From Amanita rubescens (Eukaryota > Basidiomycota > Agaricomycetes > Agaricales > Amanitaceae): 64,000 bases of DNA. A program made the position numbers and the translations under genes. Each line of letters starts with the position of its first letter. The first letter of the stretch is position 1. Location: NCBI GenBank assembly GCA_015039365.1, contig WION01000023.1:1-64000 (forward strand), read 5' to 3'. Under the pieces are notes generated by a model. The model had not been told where the DNA came from and did not search any database. It worked only from the letters and a program-made list of their open reading frames with translations. Positions 1 to 9,328 of the stretch are shown here, piece after piece.

Positions 1-299
1 GAGGACAAAGAGATTGTTACTACACCTGGCGCATCCTCTCCTCCCTCTTCCGGCTTCCCAACAACTCCATCCCCATTTAGACCACCCCTCCAGGCCCTGT
101 TGTACCCCGCCTCCCCAATGGCCGTAAGTATCCCATCTCATTAAGTATAACCTTAGCGTACTAAGCACTGCCTTAGATCGTCCGCATTTGCATTCAAAGC
201 ACCACCCAGCCTTCCCAACGTTTCGTATATATGCTACCTATTGCTGCACCCCGCCCGACGCGTCTAGACGAACCAAGGAAGAGGTGCAGGAATCGATAA
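1..299 (+). CDS. 3' end of an unidentified protein gene (partial)
   Basis: Reading frame 1 is open from the window edge to base 123 and codes for a Pro/Ser/Thr-rich stretch. It meets a clean intron at 124-176 (GTAAGT donor, CCTTAG acceptor). The second exon, from 177, continues in phase to a TAA at 297-299 and gives a basic tail rich in Arg and Pro. The phase match and the canonical intron support a real C-terminus of about 80 residues. No domain is recognisable and the family is unknown. The 5' part lies outside the window. Confidence 0.55.
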
Positions 300-1700
300 T
301 CGCCAGGTTTGATGTTCTCTCAGTCACTGTTCTACGTTCGCGATGCTTGTTCTCACTCTATACATAGCTAATTCTTATCAAACTCCAATGACTACCTCAA
401 AGCGAGGCATTCATTCATCCCCCATTTCTACGGTGCCCTACTCAACTTCCTCTCCCGCTAGCTGGGTGCTTCAATCTTAAACACATTTATGTTTAATACG
501 CTAACTATTATCCTACCCTGTACAAAAAGCACCTCACCATCACCCTCGACCTTTTCTCTCTATACCAGCATTGCCCACGCCCCCTGGTTTGCCCTGCAGC
601 GATCGTTTTACAAGATAGGCGCTTCCCAAATTGGGAAGGCGAGTCATCACATCCGTCACATGTCACAATTGGCAGTCCAGTCCACGGTACGATCAGCCCG
701 GGTGTAAAGGTGGTAGCCAGACGCTGGGCAGAAAAGTCAGTATCCTCGGGCTTGGACTCCCCTCGGATATCCGGCTGCCGACGCTTGGAGGCACCTCTTC
801 CATTGTCTCGGCGACCGCACAATCGAACTCTAACCGGTTGAAGCTGTCGAGGCTACCGCTGATCTCCTCGCACATGCAAGGGAGGAAGACGAGCAGGTGA
901 GAGAACGAGGAGATGGAAAGGCTGATGAGGGCTAGGATGGACATGAAGGGTTCTCTCCGGGTGTCAATCCGAGATGGATTGGAACGAGAAGGAAAACGAG
1001 AACGACGACGATGGGAGTAGAACTTTAATGAGACTCATCGCTCACTTCCTCAAACTCGCTCGTAGACATTGGGAGACTCCATTGCATGTCCGCTGCACCC
1101 CATCTCCTCAGGCGTGCTTGCCATGTGGTTCAGCTTTCTGACAGTTAACAGTGAGTGGTTGGGAGAGATATATTGAAAGTGCCCAACACGTTTATAAAGG
1201 GGCAGAAGCGGGTGTGAAGAGGTTGATTGACTAGTGCGAAGGAGATGGCGACGACGAATGTCGTCGTTGACCGTTAATAACGTCGTTAGTTGTATTATAA
1301 TCTTGAATCTTATCTAAATCCGACGCCTTCGATTAAAATCACTTGTAAGATGAGCTGGTTCCGGTTGGTAGCACTGAGTACTGAAGTACTGATGGCTGAT
1401 GATTGCTAGCCTGTGACTGGTGTGACAACGGCTCTGCTGCCATTGAAGCAGGCTCGGACTTCCAGCCTGGCGGCAGCAACCTCTTCTTCTCTCCTCGCTC
1501 TCCTATCATGCCCTTTCGATACTCAAGACCACCGCGCAGAAAGCACAGGAGTTAGACGTTACGTCGCTCTCAAAGGATAGCTAGACTCTCGAGTCGCCCT
1601 TTCTCGGCCGAACATGCGCATACAGTATTTTTTCAATCTGAATAGTTGTCTCGATGTTGGATCCAGTTTCATTGGTTGAGTTTTTGGCAAGGTCACTATC
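300..1700. other. Intergenic stretch without a confident gene
   Basis: Short overlapping frames on both strands (for example minus 944-693 and 822-508) show no domain, no convincing splice pattern and no agreement in phase, so I call none of them. Visible structure is limited to a short inverted repeat at about 1,246-1,263 (ACGACG and CGTCGT around a 5-nt loop), a GTACTGAAGTAC palindrome near 1,377, and the left copy of a repeated promoter-like motif at about 1,554-1,603. Confidence 0.4.
1554..1603 (+). repeat. Copy 1 of a dispersed ~48-bp motif
   Basis: This stretch resembles 8,172-8,219. Both copies share TTACGTCGC, then CTCAA with GG, then TAGACTCTCG and GTCGC, in the same order and almost the same spacing. 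Neither copy lies in a called coding exon. The similarity could reflect a shared promoter element or a small decayed repeat. Confidence 0.45.
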
Positions 1701-1706
1701 CTCTCG

Positions 1707-1889
1707 TCAACTCTTTTGTGATAGAATCTGATATTTTTTCACGATATTCTCATCAATGATTCCGGATCTCACCTGCTCTCTCATTCTTTGTGCAAGTAAA
1801 TGTTCTGCTTGCGAATTGGATGGCAGGTTAAGTATAGCATAAACGCCAGTGTAGTAGTTTCTCAATGCGAATTCAAGCTCTGGAGCCAT
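1707..1889 (-). CDS. Possible exon or fragment of an unidentified protein
   Basis: A 60-codon minus-strand frame has a protein-like composition, with mixed amphipathic stretches such as LLAQRMREQVRSGI. The frame stays open upstream of its ATG for roughly 35 further codons, so this may be the last exon of a longer degraded gene rather than a complete small gene. I found no domain and could not resolve a matching upstream exon. Confidence 0.25.
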   Translation of the reverse strand: MAPELEFALRNYYTGVYAILNLPSNSQAEHLLAQRMREQVRSGIIDENIVKKYQILSQKS

Positions 1890-3340
1890 TCGACTGACGT
1901 GTTGTCGCCCGCCATCCCGGTTTCTAGGAGGTGAAGTGAGACGGTGAAAAGGGTCCGAAGTTTGTCCAACGCGCCATCAAAGGCGGCTATCGCAGAGCTC
2001 CGTTTCGCTGTCACGAGTTAGTGGAGGATCAGGGTGCCGAAGAGATCGCCAGGAAGAGGTCACGCAAAGACCTTTAGTGAAGGTAGAAGATGCCTGCTTG
2101 GACGATGATGCGGCGCCTACACTGAGTTCGTCCTTGGAGCAATTCCCATAGGGTGAGGCGAGGCCAGTTGCGATGTATGGTAACGGTGAAGGTAAATGGC
2201 ATATTTTATTTATGTCCGCCCAAGACTCTGATCCTCCTGTGCGTATAGGTGTCGTGCCTGCCTTGGACGCGGCAACGAATAGAATGACCTTGCGCGGGTG
2301 ATTGTGATCTTGAATTTGGAGGCAATGCCTGGCGCTACACCCAAGTTACTCCAGAGAACGTCGTCTATATCTTCTCTGACGTAGTATTGGGTGGACCCAA
2401 GGATCGAGTGAGTCGGCAGGCGAGGTCTTCATTGACCAGGAGATTTTACCTTGGTTGAAGCTGTTGGAAGGAACTTCGTAACAATCGCAGGTTCTTTAAT
2501 TGTCACTGAGGGTGAAACGGAGGTACTTGGTCTTGCCGCGGGTGTTCTGCAGAGCTCCCGAGTTCCAACCACGCCAGTCTGGGAAAGGTGCGAAATATCC
2601 AGACAGGGTGGGCAGAAAAAATAATCAAGGTTGTAGGACGGGGACGATGGATAACTAACAGGAAGGCCTACCTCGCTGCGCTTGCCGCCCAATGCTTCAA
2701 CATAGTACATTTGCCGTACTATTGCAGAACCACGCTTTCTGACTCCATTCCCTGTCGGAGATATACTAGTAGTAACTAAGCCTTCAGCAACAAGTCTTCG
2801 TTTAATATTTCAAGGCTATCAAAATCGTATTTCCTTTATTACAGCAGTAATTGCAGATAAGGGAGAGCCTGCCATTGCACCCGAGGCCAGCACCATCGGG
2901 AAAGTGGTAAAGTGTGGGAAAGGCGACAAGAAGCGTAGGGGGCGGGAAGTTCCTCTGCACGGGTCGTCTACCGCTAACATAGTGGCACTGTGGCAGCAAC
3001 TGGTGGACTGTACTACTAGTAGTACTAGTCCAATGATCAATCGGAGCCAAAGAGAGGGCCAAAGAGAGGGCCAAAGAGAGAGTCTGTCACGTAAATGTTA
3101 CCATTCGAGTCGGCATCCCGACTCGTAGCGATCGTATACCTCCTGTCGCTCTCTTATTGTCCCTCCCTCTTTTTCAGGATCTACTCATTCACCACTTAGC
3201 TGGGATTTTGGACTTCCTGCGCATGAACCAGATACATCTATCGAGATTTGTCAATTAGAAGGACAGCACTTCTACTAAAGGGAATAAAGGAGCAATCATG
3301 GAAATTTCATCAACCGTATTTCTGCAACCGTGCTTCGTTA
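1890..3340. other. Region without a confident gene
   Basis: Several frames of 60-90 codons overlap on both strands without domains. Local structure includes a direct repeat of CCAAAGAGAGGG-like units near 3,048-3,082, a TACTACTAGTAGTA palindrome near 3,011, and a strong hairpin near 3,105-3,126 (GAGTCGG and CCGACTC around a tiny loop). The hairpin is of the same style as the dense array further right. Confidence 0.4.
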
Positions 3341-3346
3341 CCCCGG

Positions 3347-4346
3347 TCAGTCGGATAGCTCCGAGTCTGAACCAGACTCATCCGTCGTTTGCGGCCTACA
3401 GCAATGCTTATGAAACATGTGATGTGTAGCAATGAGCCCACACGCGTCACACTTGACAAACAAGCCGAGGAATTGCTCTTCGGTTAATCCAGGCTTTTCC
3501 TTAAGCTCCAGCTGCCATAAATTCCACCAGTCGGTTCGGCGACGCAAATCCATCCCTTCAAACTCAGGAGCAGGGAAGGGCGGGTCCATCATATCTGCTG
3601 CACGCTTTTCATCACAACCGATCCATCTTTTAAAGGATATCCTCTACATACCAACTCGAGAATATGTCCGCCCTACGGCTATACCCCTCTCCTCCCTTTC
3701 GGTGAAGACTTGTGGAGGGCAGGGTGTACCTTGCAATCCGTAAGTGCCAGATTGGTATAGAACTGAAAACGTTAGAAACTAACCTCTCAGGGGATAGGTC
3801 TTCAAAAAGACACCCTTCTTGGGGTATATCCTCTCTATTGGTACTGCGTGAGGAAGGCGTCAGTTCTCGCTACGCCAAAGGACTTGTGAAATGAAGACGA
3901 ACCCAAATAACCGCACTGGTGCTTCGCGCATTCGGCGACATACTCTCCTTTGTACGGACCATCTATAGCTAAGTAGATGGCTGCTTCCTTATACGGTGCT
4001 TTTTTACTGAACCGTTCCAACAGGGGGCATAGGCATCCTGGCCCAAGGTACTCATGAGTTTGACGATATTGGCGCAATCCATCTGGTGGTACACGGGCTC
4101 CATCATTGATCGGCCTATGAAGAATGCAAGTTCAATAATCATAGTAATCGTGGAAGTCATGGTTACTTGCCAATAATGCGTGACTAAGTCCTGTTTAGCG
4201 GGATCGTAGGACAAGACGTGGTAGGTCAACTCATTGACAGCATACAGTAACTTTTGTCTGTAGGTTGGGATAGTTGAGAATGGTAACGGTCTGGGATTTC
4301 TGGACATTCGGGATAGATCGAGCGGGTCGGTGTCCAATTTCAGCAC
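3347..4346 (-). pseudogene. Degraded copy A of a tandem-duplicated mushroom-type gene
   Basis: Three blocks match the neighbouring copy B (4,745-5,941) in order: an N-terminal block with SYDPAKQ, HYWQV and TSTIT; a central block with GPGCLCPLLE, KEAAIYLA, GEYVAECA and CGYL; and a C-terminal block ending CDACGLIATHHMFHKHCC, which looks like a small metal-binding cluster. An intron at 3,844-3,902 joins CGYL to VPIERIYP, exactly as in copy B. Between the N-terminal and central blocks the reading frame shifts, and copy A is about 10 nt shorter than copy B there. Either an unresolved intron or a frameshift lies at that point, so I call it probably degraded. The family is common and uncharacterised in agaricomycetes as far as I know; its function is unknown. 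Confidence 0.5.
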
Positions 4347-4744
4347 TAAGGGATGATGTTGACGTCTCTGGCTAGGAATAGGCTCTTATATTTCGGTCGC
4401 CTGGTCATAATGAGTCACCTTGGCGTCCCTGAACAATCCGTCTCCCACGTGATTCAGTGCCATTGAATGCACATGCCAAGGGCAGCAGGAGAACAACCCA
4501 GTATACACTCAACGAATATAAAATAAAGCTCCGGTTCAAATATTGTCAATTGCAGGTGACCTTTTGGCGTGGAATGCCGCCAACCTACGTCGATCAGGCT
4601 TTGGAAATCTCTGCGTGCATAAATAGTATACGATCGTCTATTGAGGGATGTACTCTAGAGGGTCGGGATAATGGTAATATCGTTAAATTGTGGAGAATCA
4701 TGAAGTTCAAAGGAATATCAAATATCCAGCTGGTTAGTTTCAAG

Positions 4745-5941
4745 TTATGGCTCACAACTATGCTCGTAGAACGATCGATGCATAACGATGAGCTTGCATA
4801 TGTCACACTGGACGAACAAGCCCAGGAATTCCTCTTCGGCTAGTCCAGGCCTATGAAAACTGCCAACCTTTTCGAATCTCCGCCAGTCAGTCAGTGTCCG
4901 ACGCCTCTTCAATGCAGGGAATGGTGGGTCGAGCAGACCTATTCCGCAGTCGTCGTAACTAATCCACACTAATAGGATTATCATCACATACCGGCTTCCG
5001 CATGTGTCCTCTTCAGCGGCCTCGTGGTGGTCGCAGGCTCTACCTCCTGGGCGAAGACTTCTGTGAGGCAGGGCCCCTCAACATCAGCTCTCACCTCGTT
5101 CTTGGCACAGACTTCCGGAGGGTAAGGTGTACTGACATCTTGCAACCCAGGTTCGTAAGTTAACCTAGAATCGAAAACCTGGATACTGACCTCGCAGGGG
5201 ATATGCCTTCTCCGGGACTCTTCGCCTAGGATATATGCGCTCTAACGGTACTGAGTGATACACCAGAGCATTAGTACTCGCTTCATCGAGGCCGGAAAAT
5301 GGAGACAAACCCAAGTAGCCGCAACGGTCGTCTGCACATTCGGCGACGTATTCCCCTGGGTACAGACCATTTACAGCCAGGTATATCGCTGCCTCCTTAT
5401 GTGCTGTGAGTGGTTCTAGCAGCGGACATAGGCATCCCGGCCCAATGTATTGGTGGGTTTCACGGTATAGACACAATTCGTCCGGGGGCACTCGCTTGCC
5501 ACCCGGAAGGACGGGCCTATCGAATCAATGCAAGGTCAGTAAAACATCGTAGTTTATCACGGTGGAAGTTATGACTACGTGCCAGTAATGTTCAACTAAG
5601 CCCTGTTTGGCAGGGTCATAGGACGTTACGCAGCGGTTCGACTTGATCACATGCAGCAACTTCTGGCAATAGGTTGATAATAACATCGGTACGGGAACGC
5701 TAGGCATCATGGTAAGCTTGAGCGCTAAGCGATGAATCTGATGTAACTGGGTAGGGATGGGATTTCCGTCGCCCCAGTCATAATGAGTCACTTCTGCCAG
5801 CGTCCCTGAACGTGACTCACATACCAGGGGAGCCTGAGATACAAAGGCAAAGCCTCCCTCAAGAACACTCGTTCTCGCGCCTGCAATGTCTGGGGCCGAA
5901 AACGATCCTTCTCCGGTCAACGCTCTAAAGCTTGGAAGCAA
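4745..5941 (-). CDS. Copy B of the tandem-duplicated mushroom-type gene, possibly broken
   Basis: A paralogue of copy A lying directly upstream of it on the same strand. The N-terminal part ends in SYDPAKQGLVEHYWHVVITS, the middle has GPGCLCPLLEPL, EYVAECADDRCGYL and VPLERIYPRRR, and the end has LTDWRRFEK followed by CDICKLIVMHRSFYEHSC. An intron at 5,251-5,310 joins CGYL to VPLER in phase and is conserved in copy A. One in-frame TGA lies near 5,525, between the N-terminal and central blocks, at the same place where copy A shifts frame. So either both copies decayed there or an intron with unusual boundaries is present. The regularly spaced Cys/His residues at the end suggest metal binding. 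The role is unknown. Confidence 0.5.
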
Positions 5942-5981
5942 GAAAAAGCCGTGAGACTATCTGACCACTTCTCCGCTAGAC

Positions 5982-7301
5982 ATGGCATTCACAGAAGCCC
6001 AGTCGCGCAGGTGGTCCTTTCGTTCACCATGGGCGACACTTTGGCAGAACAGTACATGCGATGTGTAATGTCCAAGCACTTATTGCAAATTGCCTCATTC
6101 TTTTCGGCCAAGACGGGGAAGTTGCCCTAGAAGTGCTCACAACGCAGTCCATGTTCAGCCTCTTTCTTGCATCCTGACATTTGACATACTCATTTCCTTC
6201 TATACTAGGCAACGAAAGGAGTTAAATGTGTTTCAGCAACTGTTGGAAATGGTGCCCCATCTACAGGAGCGTCTTATGGAAAGCTCGGAACTTGAAGAAT
6301 ACATGACGATAGCAGATTCGGTACGTCTACAACTTGAGAGCTCTCAAATTTATGCTTATCGTTTACCACTAGATTCAAAAAGGCATGTCAAGCGCAAGAT
6401 CTGACGACACCAAGAGTCTCAAGGGGGTCGTGCTGGACTGGATAACTCCCCGAGACAAGCCTTTGAATCCACCACTTTCCCGTAGTGTCAAGACGAACCG
6501 TGGCTTCAACCACCCCGTCACCGGAGCGCTCCTCTGTCCAGCTGGCCTAGATTGGAATGATCCCGAGTGACTCACTTTATCCCCCTTACATGTTGGTTAC
6601 GCTAATCCGCTATCATAGAACTCGCACAAAGCTTACCAGCGGTCAACTAGCTGTGAAGGGGGACCAATGGCCGTTGATATTATACGCAAAGCAGGAGTTC
6701 GACTCTGAAGATCCATGGGATGGGCTCTTTAGAAGTGAGCTTCTTGTCTGGGTTCGTACTCGTTTGTTCTCTTTTTGGGTTATTCACTACTGGGCGTGCA
6801 GGCCTTCAAGCATATCTTCACTTCGCCCAGCTCTGTGGAGAAAGAGAACAAAGCGACGAGATCCGGCAACGCTCGTATCCACGGCATGACCCGGGTCACG
6901 ACGGCTTCCTTAGCCTACGTTGCTACACAGGCGAGTCCAAGTCTGACCGTCCTTGTAGCTTCAATCACTGAACATCCAAGTAGCTTCGTTTCGCCTTGTC
7001 ATCCACATCCGTCTTCAGCCGATCTGACACTTCAACCGACTCGGAAAGATTCTACGAGAGCGTATGTGACTTTTTGAACGATCCCGATGAGAAGAACGAG
7101 GTTACTGATTTGCTGAGCTGGTGGGATTGGTAGGTCTTTCGTTAATACATCCAGTGCCAGTCTTCTATCTCATCTTTTTGTAGTCAAGTATTCCCCAGCT
7201 ACGTGAGCCGTGAAGGTGGAATAACGAAGGAAAGCGCACTAGCGAAGTTGAAGGAGAAGAGGGAAAAGCTGAAGCAATTGCAGAACAGGCGAACGTCGTG
7301 A
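5982..7301 (+). CDS. Multi-exon gene of an uncharacterised agaricomycete family (5' end uncertain)
   Basis: From about 6,190 the plus strand codes for FDILISFYTRQRKELNVFQQ and a leucine-rich helical segment, followed by five introns whose phases all agree: 6,321-6,372, 6,567-6,618, 6,752-6,801, 6,931-6,983 and 7,130-7,183. The exons give SARSDDTKSLKG, VVLDWITPR, GDQWPLILYA, AFKHIFTSPSS, KATRSGNARIHGM and a charged C-terminus ending at TGA 7,299-7,301. I know this motif order from many mushroom genomes, always without an assigned function. The intron at 6,931 starts with GC rather than GT. Upstream of about 6,185 the expected frame is one base out, so the 5' end may carry a frameshift; the ATG at about 5,982 is a guess. 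Confidence 0.6.
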
Positions 7302-8440
7302 TACCCAGTAAGCTAATTTATGCAAAGACAGAACTCAATAACCCCCAGCCTCTTGTTCTGCGAATATTCAGGAGATGCACGATAGCTTGAATTGGTCCCG
7401 TTGTGCTGCATCAAACCGTAGCTTAACCTTATTGGACTTCCATCCACCGGCCTTCTTTTTTTTACCAGAATGGGGTGTCCCCCCACCCAGCAATAATTAG
7501 TTCTACTTTACTGTCTAATGTACCGACTCTTGCGATTTGCGCCGCGTACGGGTTGTGAGCATCATTGCACCATGCTTCAGATCGGACGCCATTTTCCTGC
7601 AAACTGTACATCATGTAGGTGACATTGAATTCTTCCGCCAATCATAACCGGCCACAGCGCGAACAAATCCATTCACCTCCCTGCAAAATCCCGTCAACAA
7701 CGCACCACCAACACATCTTCTTCGTCGATTCAACCATCTCAATCCTGGCATCCCGTCGTAAGTTCGACGCATCCTGAACTTGATATCCCGGCCCTTACGC
7801 CTTACCATGCTATTTGATGCGCAGCGGGTGAAAAAGACATCGGCCGAGCATGAAAAAGAACGGAAGGTTACCAGAAGCACCGTTCCCCCAAATTCGAGGT
7901 GAAAACAAGCTTCTCCTTCAGCAGCACGTGTAGTCGGTCCCGCCCCGCAAGTATACTATGTGCCAGTGTCAGTATTGGAGTGGACAAATAGAGTGCAAAG
8001 AGACAGCACAAATAGAGCGCAAAGAGAGAGCACTTGAAAGAGAGCGAAACCCAGGCTTTGCGCATGTTTTGACCGCACTTAGTATGATCTGACTCATCAC
8101 CACCACCGTGGTCTGTTCGTTTCTTCGTCTTCGTCATCCCTACGATCCACGGCACAGAAGAATCCAGGGGCAGACTTTACGTCGCCCCTCAAGGGGTAGA
8201 CTCTCGCGTCGCTCTTTCACAACCGTGACCCAAACTGTGCCAGTTCCGTCTGCCGACTTCATCATGTATGCATTGATTTTTTGCCTTATTTCCATTAGAC
8301 TGACTACGCTACCCGCGCTTTCCACCTGTTACTGCCCTGTTCACCTGCATTCAATTTGTTTGGTAATGTTACTCACGTCTCGTATTTAAACTAACTTATG
8401 GATACTGTCGCGTACATTCCGAGGCACTTGTGTCATTCCT
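7302..8440. other. Region without a confident gene
   Basis: I see only short frames without domains on either strand. A purine-rich degenerate repeat (AAAGAGAG-type units) spans about 7,990-8,045. The second copy of the ~48-bp motif lies at 8,172-8,219. Confidence 0.4.
8172..8219 (+). repeat. Copy 2 of the dispersed ~48-bp motif
   Basis: Matches 1,554-1,603: TTACGTCGC, CCCTCAAGGGG, TAGACTCTCG and GTCGCTCTTTC occur in the same order. The inner CCCCTCAAGGGG is palindromic here, whereas the other copy has CTCTCAAAGGA. Confidence 0.45.
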
Positions 8441-8589
8441 TCAACATTGTGCCATTGGTACAAGGACCTAATGAAGCTGAAGTCGAAGCTGGAACAAGGC
8501 CAAGTGGACGTCCATTTATGCCTAACCAGTAAACGTCCCCAGACACATGCCGCTTTTCTTTGTCCACAGTGGCGGATTCTCCATCATCT

Positions 8590-8895
8590 TCAGGTACCAG
8601 GCCTCTCCGTGATTTGCAAACTCACCACCGACAAAATCAGGCACCAGGTGAGCCATGTCAATCCCTGCTTCGCTGTTGCTGACCCGTCCACTACTTTTGG
8701 TTGGTCATCCATTGCTTCCCATATAGTTATCCTGTCCTTCGGGTGGCAGCTGGTGAGGGCGTCGAAATCGTCCTCTCTCTTTTTCAGCGTCTTTACACTA
8801 GTTTCAAACATACGATACAAGTTGAAAGCTATCCAACAGCGTAAGCGCTTTGTCCAGTACTTTGCAGTCCCCCCCCCATTCCTCGAGGAATCCAT
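8590..8895 (-). pseudogene. Minus-strand coding remnant interrupted by the KDZ element
   Basis: The frame reads REDDFDALTSCHPKDRITIW followed by EAMDD, which looks protein-coding but has no certain family. A weak resemblance to the C-terminal part of KDZ transposases is possible. The element boundary at 8,855 cuts the frame, so its first residues derive from the element. I could not join it convincingly to sequence on the other side (from 15,403). Confidence 0.25.
8847..8854. repeat. Target-site duplication, left, of the KDZ element
   Basis: GCTTTGTC, identical to 15,395-15,402. Confidence 0.85.
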
Positions 8896-8945
8896 GGATT
8901 CCGTGGATTCCGCGCGGAATTCCCACGGATTCCGTGCGGAATGAT
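8875..8945. repeat. Left subterminal palindromic array of the KDZ element
   Basis: Repeated GGATTCC/GGAATCC half-sites, several combined as ATTCCGCGCGGAAT. The same words recur at 15,205-15,372 near the right end and in the KDZ-family element at 43,154. Such arrays are plausible transposase binding sites. Confidence 0.6.
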
Positions 8946-9325
8946 GGGGAATAACATCTACTTTTAGTAAATAAGTATATACAACACCATATTACATTAT
9001 TTTGTGATGTTTTCACACAGGAAACCACATTTACAAGGAATATACATGTATGTATATGCATCTGAAAGATATTTCCATGCTCTTTTTAACTGTGATGGTG
9101 ATTAATCTTGTTTCGCATTGTTTGTACATGTGTAAACATTTAAAAATACACTTACAAGGAATATACATGCATCTGAAAGCCCTTTTCTTACTGATTTCAA
9201 CTGTGATGGTATTTGTCATTGTTTGGACATGTATTGCATATTCCAAGACCACTACAAAAAACTAAAAACAACAGATACAAGATAAATGTATTTCTAAGGC
9301 AGTATCTGACTAAGTATAGTACAGC
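8946..9325. repeat. Non-coding tail of the KDZ element with a direct repeat
   Basis: Two copies of a block of about 100 bp (around 9,033-9,125 and 9,150-9,235) share ACAAGGAATATACATG, GCATCTGAAAG and AACTGTGATGGT. No gene is present; this is probably the 3' flank of the transposase gene. Confidence 0.5.
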
Positions 9326-9328
9326 TAG

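Noticed and set aside
508..944. Overlapping minus-strand frames
   Set aside because: No domain, no conserved start and no splice support; two phases are open over the same stretch.
4457..4843. Plus-strand frame of 128 codons
   Set aside because: It overlaps the last exon of copy B on the other strand, which has a paralogue and conserved Cys/His residues; the plus frame has no relative in copy A.
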